Of a DNA stretch of 64,000 bases, positions 44,267 to 53,112 are shown in pieces; positions within the stretch are counted from its first letter, which is position 1, and every line of letters begins with the position of its first letter. The notes beneath the pieces are model-generated. The model did not search any database, was not told the origin of the DNA, and saw nothing but the letters and a program-made list of their open reading frames with translations. This stretch comes from SHZL01 sp963815185 (GTDB lineage: Bacteria > Pseudomonadota > Gammaproteobacteria > Xanthomonadales > SZUA-36): contig CAWFGC010000009.1 in the NCBI GenBank assembly GCA_963815185.1, forward strand, positions 1-64,000, read 5' to 3'. Position numbers and translations under genes: made by a program.

Positions 44267-45664
44267 TCAGGAAGTCTGCGCAAACCAGCCGAGCTTGTCC
44301 CTGAGTGTCACCACGCTGCCGACAATGATCAGTGCGGGGCTCTTGACCCCGGCGGCAGCCGTTTTGGCCGGCAGGGAAGTCAGTGTGCCCGTAACGACCG
44401 TTTGATCCGCAAGCGTACCGTTCTCGATCACCGCAGCCGGGGTTTGGGGATCGGCGCCATGTACGATGAGTTCCTCGGTAATCCGTTCCAGGGAAGCAAG
44501 GCCCATGTAGATCACAACGGTTTGGCGGGGCTGGAGCAGAAGATCCCAGTTCAGTTCCAGCTTGCCGTCCTTGCTGTGCCCGGTGACAAAGACACAAGCC
44601 TGTGCATGGTCGCGATGGGTCAGCGGGATGCCGGCATAAGCTGCGCAGCCACTGGCCGCGGTTATGCCCGGAATCACCTGGAAATTGATACCGTTGGCCG
44701 CCAGGGCTTGGATTTCCTCCCCGCCGCGGCCAAAAACGAAGGGATCGCCGCCCTTCAGCCGCAGCACGCGTTTTCCTTGCTGCGCCAGGCGAATCAGCAT
44801 GTTGCCAATTTCTTCCTGCGGCACGGTGTGATCCTGTGGAAGCTTTCCGACATAAATCCGCTTGGCGTCCCGGCGCACCAGATTGAGAATGCCCTCGCCA
44901 ATCAGCCGGTCGTAAAGCACGACGTCGGCCTGCTGCATCAAGCGCAGTGCGCGGAAGGTCAGCAGGTCAGGATCGCCCGGTCCGGCGCCCACCAGGTACA
45001 CTTCGCCGCGGGGTGGTTGCTCACCATCACTTGCGGCCTCGCTGAGCAAGGCGTCGAAGAGCGACTCCGCCTGTTCCGGCTGACCGGAAAACAGATGTTC
45101 GGCAATCGGTCCGGCCAGCATTGTTTCCCAGAAACGCCGCCGCCGGGTCATGTCGGGAATGGCTTGTTTTATCCGCTCGCGGTTGCGGCCGGCAAATTCG
45201 GCCAGGCGGCCATAGGCCGCCGGAATTGTGGTTTCGAAGCGGGCCTTGAGCATGCGGCTCAATACCGGTGAGGTGCCGCCACTGGATATCGCCACCAACA
45301 AAGGTGAACGGTCAAGTATCGCCGGCATGATGAAGTCGCAGCGCTCAGGCTGATCGCTGATATTGACCAGAATTCCGGCGCTTGCAGCCAGTTCGAACAA
45401 TTCCTCGTTGACGGCGCTGTCGTGCGAACAACCAAAGGCAATCACGCAGCCGGCGAGGTCCTGTGCCGTCAATCGGCCTTTGCGGTGCTCAAAGCCGCGC
45501 GTTTGCGCCAGTCGGTCGAGTTCTTCGCCCAATGCCGGCGCCACCACGACCAGCTCGGCTCCCGCACGCAACAACAGGTCCGCTTTGCGCGCGGCCAGCG
45601 TGCCGCCGCCAACCACCAGGGCGCGTCTTCCTTTGATATTGAAAAATAGGGGCAGATGGTCCAT
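44267..45664 (-). CDS. cysG: Siroheme synthase CysG (trifunctional)
   Basis: 465 residues, full length. The N-terminal precorrin-2 dehydrogenase/ferrochelatase part has LPLFFNIKGRRALVVGGGTLAARKADLLL and SSGGTSPVLSRMLKARFE. The C-terminal uroporphyrinogen-III methyltransferase part has VYLVGAGPGDPDLLTFRALRLM, LKGGDPFVFGRGGEEI and GITAASGCAAYAGIPLTHR. It makes siroheme for sulfite or nitrite reductase. The gene ends 91 bp before the proline iminopeptidase start on the same strand. Confidence 0.95.
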   Translation of the reverse strand: MDHLPLFFNIKGRRALVVGGGTLAARKADLLLRAGAELVVVAPALGEELDRLAQTRGFEHRKGRLTAQDLAGCVIAFGCSHDSAVNEELFELAASAGILVNISDQPERCDFIMPAILDRSPLLVAISSGGTSPVLSRMLKARFETTIPAAYGRLAEFAGRNRERIKQAIPDMTRRRRFWETMLAGPIAEHLFSGQPEQAESLFDALLSEAASDGEQPPRGEVYLVGAGPGDPDLLTFRALRLMQQADVVLYDRLIGEGILNLVRRDAKRIYVGKLPQDHTVPQEEIGNMLIRLAQQGKRVLRLKGGDPFVFGRGGEEIQALAANGINFQVIPGITAASGCAAYAGIPLTHRDHAQACVFVTGHSKDGKLELNWDLLLQPRQTVVIYMGLASLERITEELIVHGADPQTPAAVIENGTLADQTVVTGTLTSLPAKTAAAGVKSPALIIVGSVVTLRDKLGWFAQTS

Positions 45665-45675
45665 TGCGCTCCGGG

Positions 45676-46854
45676 TTAGAGTTTTTGCCTTCTGATTGAT
45701 GGAATATTGCGACTAACGAAACGTGCCGCAAGAGTGACCCTTCTGTGTAAAAATGCCGGTAACAGGTTTTTGTTTTTCAAATCCAACGCAGGTTTTTCGA
45801 TAAAGTGCCAGGACAGCACGGAGAGGGGCAAACAAAAGCACATCGCCAACAGGGAATTATGCACCGGTAAGGCGCCGGGTAGCAGGAGCCAGGCTAATTG
45901 CTGGCAGGGCCAGGCGTAGATGTAAATACCATAGGAGTAATCACCCATCCACATTGGCCAGTTCCACTTGGTCATGTATGCCACGCAGACCACGGTGTAG
46001 CAGATGGTCACCCCAAGGACCAGTTGGCGATATTCGGTCAATCGCCACCATGGCATGGTGCCGAGTAAAATGAGGAGGGCCAGCCAGTTCAGAGGAATGT
46101 GCTTGCGGTTGACGAAAAAGAATATGCCGGCCGCGAAGTAGATTGCCAGACGAAAGTATCGGTCATTGTCGGAAACCAACGGCAGGTACTCCGGCATGAA
46201 CACACCAACGCCAAGCAGCAGAACCAGCAAGAGATTGGCGCTCCAGCGGCGCTTCATCAACCCCAGCAAACCCGCCACGCCCAAGATCACATACATGCGT
46301 GCCTCGGCCGGCAGGGTCCACAGTGATCCATTTGCAGCAGTGACCGGATGGCCCTCGAATACACCTGGCAGGACCCAGACTGGCTTGATCAGGGCCGCAT
46401 TGCCGAACAGGTACTTCCAGACCTTGTCGGACGAGAAATACGCTCCCAGGGGTAGCGTTGTCAGGGCTGGACCCATCACAAACACGGAAAGCAAAAGGCA
46501 AGCAAGAAGCGCCGGCAGCAAGCGCAGCGCGCGCTTTTTCACGAAGCGGGCGATGCTTCGAGTTCGAATGACGCTGGCGCTTACCAATAGACCACTAATA
46601 AAGAAAAACGCTTCCACCGCAATGGCGCCCGACCAGGTGCCGCTGATGTATAGCGACACGGGGTCACGCATGCCTTGCAGGGGCGAGATGCGGTAGGAAT
46701 GTCCGAATAATACAGCCGAGGCCGCCACCAGTCGTATCAGGTTGTAGTTGTTGTCGCGACCGTGGGTATGCTGCTCCAGCCAATCCACCTGCAGCAGGCG
46801 CCGCCACGCTGCGGCTGCGTTCGAAAAGAGCGTTGTGCTGATGGATGCTGTCAT
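45676..46854 (-). CDS. OafA/YrhL-type membrane acyltransferase
   Basis: 392 residues with about ten hydrophobic helices. The acyltransferase-3 features are NLIRLVAASAVLFGHSYRIS (catalytic-type His) and WSGAIAVEAFFFISGLLVSASV. It would acylate a cell-surface carbohydrate in the inner membrane. The C-terminus is basic and short, with no SGNH domain. Its stop is 12 bp upstream of the cysG start, so co-transcription is possible. Confidence 0.88.
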   Translation of the reverse strand: MTASISTTLFSNAAAAWRRLLQVDWLEQHTHGRDNNYNLIRLVAASAVLFGHSYRISPLQGMRDPVSLYISGTWSGAIAVEAFFFISGLLVSASVIRTRSIARFVKKRALRLLPALLACLLLSVFVMGPALTTLPLGAYFSSDKVWKYLFGNAALIKPVWVLPGVFEGHPVTAANGSLWTLPAEARMYVILGVAGLLGLMKRRWSANLLLVLLLGVGVFMPEYLPLVSDNDRYFRLAIYFAAGIFFFVNRKHIPLNWLALLILLGTMPWWRLTEYRQLVLGVTICYTVVCVAYMTKWNWPMWMGDYSYGIYIYAWPCQQLAWLLLPGALPVHNSLLAMCFCLPLSVLSWHFIEKPALDLKNKNLLPAFLHRRVTLAARFVSRNIPSIRRQKL

Positions 46855-47122
46855 CGCTGTTGATCCGCATTTGAAACTGACCCGGGATTTGGAGCGAACC
46901 TTTCCCTGGACATGCGGGTGCTCAGCAATTGACCTGTCTGCGATCGTAGTTCATGTCCTATTCCTCAGGGGTACAGTGCCTGATCCGCCCATATTTCAAG
47001 CGAGAGTACCGCGCGGCGAATCCGGGGCGCAAACGGAAACATCAAATTTGGGTAATATGTCAGGCGCGAAATGCTACGCAGGACCGTGCCAGGAACGCTT
47101 TTCGCTCTTGGGGGAAAGGTCA

Positions 47123-47455
47123 ATGGCTTACACACTCGACGGACTGATGATCGAAACAGACGATGCCGGCTACCTTAACGACAGCAGCGAGTGGAATCGG
47201 GAACTGGCCGTTTTGATCGCCCGCGACGAACGTATCGAATTGCAGGATGACCACTGGGAAGTGCTCACCTACTTACGTCATTATTACCACGAACACCAGA
47301 TTGCGCCAAGCGTCCGGGTGCTGACCCAGGCAATGCGGAAAACCCTCGGCCCGGAGAAAGGCAACAGCAGATACCTTTACCAACTTTTTCCCCGGGGCAC
47401 GACCACCCAAGCCAGCAAAATTGCCGGCTTGCCCAAACCGGTGGGCTGCATTTAG
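47123..47455 (+). CDS. tusE: Sulfur-relay protein TusE/DsrC family
   Basis: 110 residues from an ATG after GGGGGAAAGGT. AYTLDGLMIETDDAGYLNDSSEWNRELAVLIARDE, then LTYLRHYYHEHQIAPSVRVLTQAMRK, GNSRYLYQLFPRG and the invariant C-terminal KPVGCI. Only the penultimate cysteine is present; the second redox cysteine of DsrC is replaced (TTTQASKIAG). This favours TusE, which carries sulfur for tRNA 2-thiouridine, over dissimilatory DsrC. Transcribed divergently from the acyltransferase. Confidence 0.88.
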   Translation: MAYTLDGLMIETDDAGYLNDSSEWNRELAVLIARDERIELQDDHWEVLTYLRHYYHEHQIAPSVRVLTQAMRKTLGPEKGNSRYLYQLFPRGTTTQASKIAGLPKPVGCI

Positions 47456-47483
47456 CGTCAACGGTGCAATATTGGGGCTGTTG

Positions 47484-47498
47484 GCCTGTAACAGCCAC
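47484..47498. repeat. Short MITE-terminus-like fragment
   Basis: GGCCTGTAACAGCCA repeats the outer 15 bases of the MITE inverted repeat found at 15444, 18229 and 48734. No second end is nearby, so it is a remnant or a chance match. Confidence 0.4.
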
Positions 47499-47539
47499 TG
47501 GCTCTGAAAGCCCGCATTCCGTATCCGTGATTTTCGAGC

Positions 47540-48689
47540 CTATTGGGGCTCCGTGGAATCGTGTGCGTCGTGCTCCCAGAACTGGCGGCGAACGCTGTTC
47601 ACCATAATAGATTTCCAGCAGCAGACGGATGCCGGGATTGGCTTTGAAGCCGAATTGGTCCTCAAAAGACACTTGCGGCGCTATTTCATAATAAAGCCAC
47701 TCGCGCCGCGTCCGCTGACGGTAGCGCGAGGACAGGGTATATTTGTCGACATGAACATCCGGTTCGGTGTGGAATATGGTACTGAAGTCGTATTGCAGGC
47801 CACTCGTCGGGGACAGGAGTTGTGACAGAACGCTGCTCACCCGGGTACGCAAACCCTCTTCGTCGTGTTTCTTGTCGCGCCAGCGGACATACACCGTTTG
47901 GCGGAAGAAAAAGCGCTCATTGAGAAGGAAGTTCAGGTCCCCCCTGGAGCCGATGTCCCAGTGATTATTGGTCTGCCAGCGGATAGTCTGCGTGAAGCGG
48001 AATGAGGTGGTGTCAGTGATAGGGCTTACATAGCGAAACCTCGGCCCGACGAAAACTGCTGCCTCGCCGAACCTGAACCCGGCTACGATGCTGGTATTCC
48101 ATTTTGGTGAATCGGCCAGAAATAGCTGCAAGCCGGCTACCTTGTAGTCATTCGAATCAGCGTCGGCCTCACCAAAATGATCTTCATCCTCATCGGCGCC
48201 TGCGATCAGGGTGACCCTGTGTCCCAAGTTGGGCAGCCCGATTTTGGCATGCACTTTCATCTTCAGCTTGCTGCCCTGTTCATCCCGGTAGTAATACTCC
48301 GGGCGCAACCTGAATTGGGTGTCAGCAGCGTCTGCGTCGTAGTCCGGATCGGCGAAGAAATCATCGAACCACTGCGATGCGAGCTGCACCTGGGAATCCA
48401 TGAAGTCCTTGTGGCGGTCGAGCATGGATTCCGGCTCGTGCTCTTCGTTATCGGCATCGTCATGCGTATCCGATGTTTGCTCTTGCGCTCCGGGGTCCGC
48501 ATCAGGCGGCTGTTCCTGCTCCTCGCTGACCACCGGAATTTCACCCGGCGCTTCGGCAGCGCAGGCCGTTTGTGGTAATGGCAGGGCCAGAAAAGAAAAC
48601 AAAGCCATCCACATCCATGGCGCGGATTTATACATCTGTTTGGGCCGGGCGCTTCTCATGCAGGAAGAAAACTGGATACGGTTGCCCAT
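47540..48689 (-). CDS. Outer-membrane beta-barrel-like exported protein (C-terminal frame break)
   Basis: About 380 residues. A signal peptide (WMWMALFSFLALPLPQTACA) follows a possible ATG at 48635. The next segment is acidic (PPDADPGAQEQTSDTHDDADNEEHEPE). After that come repeated amphipathic strands typical of a barrel (FRLRPEYYYRDEQ, LKMKVHAKIGLP, SIVAGFRFGEAAVFVGPRFRY, FFFRQTVYVRWRD, LLLEIYYG). A +1 junction near 47600 restores NSVRRQFWEHDAHDSTEPQ and a TAG at 47540. The unshifted frame runs antisense across tusE to 47265 and is spurious. Function unknown. Confidence 0.7.
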
Positions 48690-48713
48690 AGTGTACCCGG
48701 CTTTGATGGTTCA

Positions 48714-49400
48714 TCATCTCGGACAGGCTCCTAGTGGCCTGTAACAGCCATATCGGCAGTGATCTGGGTGATGGATCGCGCGCCGAGGCAAGGCACGGAA
48801 GGAGGCATAGTAGGCACTATGGCGACGACGAGCAACGCAGCCTCGGTGGGCGAGGCGCGCCCAGGCACTATCGATATGGCTGTTACAGGCCACTGCATCG
48901 CCCAGGTAGTCACGTTTGCCGATCACGACGCCGTTGTGCCGCAGGATGTTGTAGGCGGTCGTCATGTGAAAATAGAAATTGGGCAGAACGAAATCCGCGA
49001 TGTAGCCGGTGCCGGTAAAGCTCACCGTGCGCGGTCCCAGTTTGAACTCGATCGACCGTTTCTCAGCTCCGGCAAAGTCCTCGGGCTTGAACCCGGACAG
49101 GTAATCGACCGCTTTGCCGATACGCTCGTGCACTTCTGAAAAAGTGGTTTCTTCATCTGGCCAGGAAGGTACGGTCTTGCCTGACAGACGGGCGGCAGCG
49201 CCTTTGGCCGTATCGGTGGCGACACGAATCTGAAAAATGAACGGGCGCATGTTCGGGTACAGTCGCGCCTGCACCAGCGTACTCTCTTCGAGATTTTCAT
49301 CTGCGTTCACATACGCCTCGGCCTTGCTGACCATGGCATCGAGGTTCCTGAGCGAGCGCAACAACGGGGCGATGGACAGATCGTATACCAGACTGCTCAT
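48714..49400 (-). CDS. DUF1993 protein with MITE-encoded C-terminus
   Basis: The ATG at 49400 (AAAGGAAACACT before it). The DUF1993 domain is intact: SIAPLLRSLRNLDAMVSKAE, RPFIFQIRVATDTAKGAAARLSGK, FKLGPRTVSFTGTGYIADFVLPNFYFHMTTAYNILRHNGV. Family proteins end a few residues after GKRDYLG. Here MITE copy 3 begins right after that point, so the frame runs on for about 58 residues (NSHIDSAWARLAHRGC...) to a stop at 48714. The core fold should survive. Role unknown. Confidence 0.82.
   Translation of the reverse strand: MSSLVYDLSIAPLLRSLRNLDAMVSKAEAYVNADENLEESTLVQARLYPNMRPFIFQIRVATDTAKGAAARLSGKTVPSWPDEETTFSEVHERIGKAVDYLSGFKPEDFAGAEKRSIEFKLGPRTVSFTGTGYIADFVLPNFYFHMTTAYNILRHNGVVIGKRDYLGDAVACNSHIDSAWARLAHRGCVARRRHSAYYASFRALPRRAIHHPDHCRYGCYRPLGACPR
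48732..48895. mobile_element. MITE copy 3 (160 bp)
   Basis: TA-GTGGCCTGTAACAGCCATAT at the left, ATATGGCTGTTACAGGCCAC at the right, followed by TG in place of the second TA. It is almost identical to copy 1 (same orientation), with one short internal difference near 48796. It lies in the 3' end of the DUF1993 gene. Confidence 0.86.
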
Positions 49401-49519
49401 AGTGTTTCCTTTTTGCTGGGGGGGAATACTAAAGAATACCCCGCTCAAGGCATGCTGCAAAGGGGAAAGGCTGGTATGCTTTAGCAGCCCTTGTTCAACC
49501 AAACTGCGGAGTGCGAATC

Positions 49520-49648
49520 ATGAGTAAGGAACAGAGAAGCACCAAAGAGGCCAAGAAGAAACCGGCGATGACCCAAAAGGAAAAGCGGGCGGCAAAAAAA
49601 TCCAAGAAGGAAGCCAGAAATTCAATGGGAGTCGACAAGACGCGTTAA
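49520..49648 (+). CDS. Small lysine-rich protein (42 aa)
   Basis: ATGAGTAAGGAACAG opens a 42-codon frame. The product is about one-third Lys/Arg (STKEAKKKPAMTQKEKRAAK, then KEARNSMGVDKTR). Short Lys-rich proteins of this sort occur in many proteobacteria and may bind nucleic acid. It is transcribed divergently from the DUF1993 gene and is too short for a confident family call. Confidence 0.5.
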   Translation: MSKEQRSTKEAKKKPAMTQKEKRAAKKSKKEARNSMGVDKTR

Positions 49649-49676
49649 CAGCAGGCACGACGGGCTGGGTAGTTAA

Positions 49677-51851
49677 TCAGGATCCACCCCCGTTCTCATC
49701 TCCGGATGGCTCTTTCTTCTTGTCCTTGCCGCGCAGCAAGTCACGCAACAGGCCCTTGGCAGCCTCCTTGTTCTTTTCCTTGGGTGAGAGGTTTTCGTTA
49801 TCACCCCCGGCTTGTGCTGGCTTTGCCTTCAACCCCAACTTGTTGAGCAACTTGTCCGCAGCTTCGCTTTTCAACAGCTCGGCCCAATCGACAGAAACTT
49901 TCGGCTGCGCCAGTGAACCACTGACTTTGAACGGTAACTGCTTGCCTTCGAGTCCGGCCCCCAGCGGATCCTGCGCCAGTTCAGGCGCCTTACGGACAAT
50001 GGCCGTCAGTCGCATATCGACATCGGACTGCGCCAGATTGATGCTGCCACCACCCCGCACGGACAAAAACGGCATTTCGGCACTCAGTTCACGCGTGGTG
50101 AGCACGCCGTTTTCGACCCCGGCGTCCATTTGCATGCGGGAGAACACCGTGCGCGCGGGCTCAGGCTCAGGCGGCGTCAGGCCTTTGTACAGGGCGTAAC
50201 CGCGGCGTATTTCATACCAGATATTGACACCTTCCAGCGCGCCTTCCTTTAGGGTCATGCCCAGATCCCCGGTCAGGCTGTTCAAGACTTCGCTGCTGGT
50301 GGTGCCGCGGCCGGTCAGGCGCACCTGCGCTTGTGCCATGCCGGACAGTTTTTCACTGTGGGTGATGTCCGCCAACAAGCGCTGCAAAGTCACGGAATCC
50401 AGTTTCTCATCCAGCGACAGCACCGGCTTCGCCCCCGAGCTGTCGAGTGTGACGTTGCCGCTATAAAGGCCGTCGTAGAAACCTGCCGTGAGCGGATTCA
50501 AGCGTAATTTTCCGTTGCTGAGCTTGAGGCCGACGACCGCGTTGGTGAAATCCATGCCTGCCAGATGCAGTGTTCCGGCTTTCAGGCTCCCCTGTACGTC
50601 GAGATCCTGCAGATTCTGCGCCGGCATCACGACATCGGTTTGCGCCGCGCCCTGATTGGCCGCCGGTTCCTGGTAACGGTCCAAATCGATGGCATCGACG
50701 GCAAAATCGAAACGGATCCTGGGCCGGTCGAAATTCTGCACACTCATTTTTCCGCTGAACGCGCTTTGATCCAGTTCACCGTGGAAATCGCCCAGCGACA
50801 GTTGCGCGGTGCTTCCGCTCATTGACGCGCTGAAGCTGGCCCGCTGCAAGACCCCGGGATCGGCCGTCACCGGCGCCTCGATCGACAGGGCTTGCAGCAG
50901 TTTGCGCGGAGAAAAATCCGCCAGCCGCAGCGTGCCTTCGAACGCCGGCTCGTGCAGGATATTACGTGCCTTGATGCTGCCGGTCGCTTCCAGGTCCGCC
51001 AGGCTGGCAGTGAAGGATTCCACTGCGAGTGTCTCGGCTTTTAGCCGGGTCTCGATCCGCGGCATGCGGAGTTTGATGGCCATGCCGCTCGCTGTCTGAT
51101 CACGCCCCGCATCAGCGGCCATCGGGGTCACGGCCAGTTGCGCATCGTCGAAGGTATACGTCTGTGCCTCCAGATCCAGCCCTGCGGTGGCAGACAGGTC
51201 GATACCAAAACGCGTCCCGGCCGCCAGATCCTCCAGCCGCATGCTGAGTTCTACGGGTATCAGCAGTGCATCACCCAGCGCGCCGGTTTGCAGGGAAACG
51301 TGATCCGCCCGCCAGTGCGTGCCGCCTTTCTGGTCTTGATAGTCGATCTGCGCATCACGCAAGGTCAAACCGGCGATGCGTTGGCTGGCAAACAGACTTG
51401 ATTCACTACCCAGGGCCTCGTTTGCAGCCGTCGTATCCTCTTTCCCGCCCGCGGCCAGGTCGTCCCAGTTGTTCTTGCCGCGGGCATTGACCGCCAGGGC
51501 CAGTTGCAGACCGTCGAGTGTAATTTCATCTGCGACGAGCTGTTTCTTGAACAAGGGCATCAGCGCCACACCAATTCTGACTTTGCCGATGCTGGCGAAG
51601 GGCTGGTCACCAAATCCCGCGGCATTGCTGAGCCGAAGATCAGCGGCCTCTACCGCCAGCCATGGAAACACCGAGAAGTTCAAAGCGCCTTCAATGCGCA
51701 AATCACGGCCCGTTTGCTTGTGCACCTGGCTTGCAATCGCCTGTTTCAAATCCTCCTTGTCATACATCAGGGGCAGCAACACCGCGGCGAGAACCAACAC
51801 CAGCGCCAGAGCAGCGGCCAAACCCAGCAAAATCTTCAAAATACCTTTCAT
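49677..51851 (-). CDS. AsmA-family protein
   Basis: About 724 residues from the ATG at 51851. One N-terminal membrane helix (ILLGLAAALALVLVLAAVLLPLMY), then KQAIASQVHKQTGRDLRIEGALNFSVFPWLAVEAADLRLSNA, the AsmA signature. A long beta-rich periplasmic body follows, then LTGDLGMTLKEGALEGVNIWYEIRRGYAL and LRGGGSINLAQSDVDMRL near the C-terminus. It ends in a Lys-rich tail. AsmA-like proteins are thought to bridge the envelope for lipid transport or outer-membrane assembly. The stop is 29 bases from the small Lys-rich gene. Confidence 0.9.
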   Translation of the reverse strand: MKGILKILLGLAAALALVLVLAAVLLPLMYDKEDLKQAIASQVHKQTGRDLRIEGALNFSVFPWLAVEAADLRLSNAAGFGDQPFASIGKVRIGVALMPLFKKQLVADEITLDGLQLALAVNARGKNNWDDLAAGGKEDTTAANEALGSESSLFASQRIAGLTLRDAQIDYQDQKGGTHWRADHVSLQTGALGDALLIPVELSMRLEDLAAGTRFGIDLSATAGLDLEAQTYTFDDAQLAVTPMAADAGRDQTASGMAIKLRMPRIETRLKAETLAVESFTASLADLEATGSIKARNILHEPAFEGTLRLADFSPRKLLQALSIEAPVTADPGVLQRASFSASMSGSTAQLSLGDFHGELDQSAFSGKMSVQNFDRPRIRFDFAVDAIDLDRYQEPAANQGAAQTDVVMPAQNLQDLDVQGSLKAGTLHLAGMDFTNAVVGLKLSNGKLRLNPLTAGFYDGLYSGNVTLDSSGAKPVLSLDEKLDSVTLQRLLADITHSEKLSGMAQAQVRLTGRGTTSSEVLNSLTGDLGMTLKEGALEGVNIWYEIRRGYALYKGLTPPEPEPARTVFSRMQMDAGVENGVLTTRELSAEMPFLSVRGGGSINLAQSDVDMRLTAIVRKAPELAQDPLGAGLEGKQLPFKVSGSLAQPKVSVDWAELLKSEAADKLLNKLGLKAKPAQAGGDNENLSPKEKNKEAAKGLLRDLLRGKDKKKEPSGDENGGGS

Positions 51852-51901
51852 AAACAGCGCTTCTCCTGAATCAACCGGCCCTGACAGGTCCACCCGCGAA
51901 G

Positions 51902-52909
51902 TCAATCTGCCGCCCGTTGGCCGATCTCGTGCGTCAGCTTCTGCAACAGGGCAAGATGGGCGCCAATGCGTGTTTGCAGGCTGACTTTGTCCGCCGGGGT
52001 CTCGAATACCAGCACGGTAGGCGCTCCCGGGCCCGCTTGCAGCCGGCCATCGACCATGATCGATGCGGCGCTCATCAACTCATCGATGGAGCTGTCGACC
52101 ACCGGGCCAATGATGCCGCCGCTGATCGGCTCCCCGAACCTCGTCTGACCGCTAATCTTCAGCGGGATTCCGTTGTCCTGCAATACCTGCACCGCCGCGA
52201 TTGCCAGCGGATCGCCGGCGCCCAGACGCCCTTGCGAGTATACGTATCCTTCGCTGATCAGGTTGTCTTCGTGCAAATCGATGCTGTAGGCCGGCGGGTA
52301 GGTGGCGGCAAGGTTCAGCAGGTATGCGGTGATGGCGCCGGCTTCGGGACTGGAAGCCGCTTTCGCCCGCGCATGCTCCGGGTTCTCCACGTCGATGAGC
52401 AGGTGCGAAGAATCTCCCACGCTTTGCCCGTCGACGTCGGCAGAGTACTGCGGCATATTCAGATAGCGCCAGTTATGGGCGTAGCCCTGCGGATTATTCA
52501 ATGGCATGAGCACCACCGCTTGCCGTTCCCCCAAAGCCGCAATGTCATCGATTGCCGCGGCAATGGCATTCGGGCCAGCCGGTTCCTCACCATGAATCCC
52601 GGCAAGGATCCACACCGCCTGGCCGGCTCTTGGCGTGCGCAATGCAATGACCGGCAAGGCGTATTCCCTGCCCGGCGGCTGCGAGCGCGTGACCACATCG
52701 AGCTGCCAGCCTTTGGCCAGCAGTGAGGTGTAAGACCGGTAAAGTGCCTCGATGGGCAATCTTCCGTCAGCGTAAGTCTGGATATTGGCCGGTAATTCCG
52801 GATCAGCGGCCATGACCGGGCCCGTAATCCAGGCGCAAAGGCAGAATACGGCCAGCCATGACGCTAACCATTCAGCACGGGGTTTGCTTAATCTCTGCTC
52901 GATGAACAT
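51902..52909 (-). CDS. Exported M14-like zinc carboxypeptidase/deacylase
   Basis: 335 residues with a signal segment (LASWLAVFCLCAWITGPVMA). Zinc ligands are suggested by WILAGIHGEEPAGPNAIAAA (H, E) and later IDLHEDN. PLNNPQGYAHNWRYLN is a typical M14/succinylglutamate desuccinylase-like loop. It is probably periplasmic, acting on peptide or amide bonds. It is read with AsmA, whose ATG (51851) lies 51 bp downstream of this gene's stop. Confidence 0.78.
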   Translation of the reverse strand: MFIEQRLSKPRAEWLASWLAVFCLCAWITGPVMAADPELPANIQTYADGRLPIEALYRSYTSLLAKGWQLDVVTRSQPPGREYALPVIALRTPRAGQAVWILAGIHGEEPAGPNAIAAAIDDIAALGERQAVVLMPLNNPQGYAHNWRYLNMPQYSADVDGQSVGDSSHLLIDVENPEHARAKAASSPEAGAITAYLLNLAATYPPAYSIDLHEDNLISEGYVYSQGRLGAGDPLAIAAVQVLQDNGIPLKISGQTRFGEPISGGIIGPVVDSSIDELMSAASIMVDGRLQAGPGAPTVLVFETPADKVSLQTRIGAHLALLQKLTHEIGQRAAD

Positions 52910-53112
52910 GCATAATCATCCTCTGGGAGCGCATACCGGTTACATCGTTTTGCTCGGGGCATTATACTCACGTCACTTTGAATTCCAGTCCACTGTGCTG
53001 TGCAAACCAGCAATCGAATGCCGCCATTTGAAGGAATGAAAATGGATTCCTGCAATTCCAATGTAGCTGAGGGTTTACACTCAGTGGTGAACAGGGCCCG
53101 ATAGAACGCCCT

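Noticed and set aside
47123..47455. Dissimilatory DsrC
   Set aside because: Only the C-terminal cysteine is present and no dsrAB genes are nearby, so TusE is the better call.
47265..47539. C-terminal extension of the beta-barrel-like protein across tusE
   Set aside because: A +1 break near 47600 restores a natural end at 47540. The extension is antisense to tusE and has no barrel-like strands.
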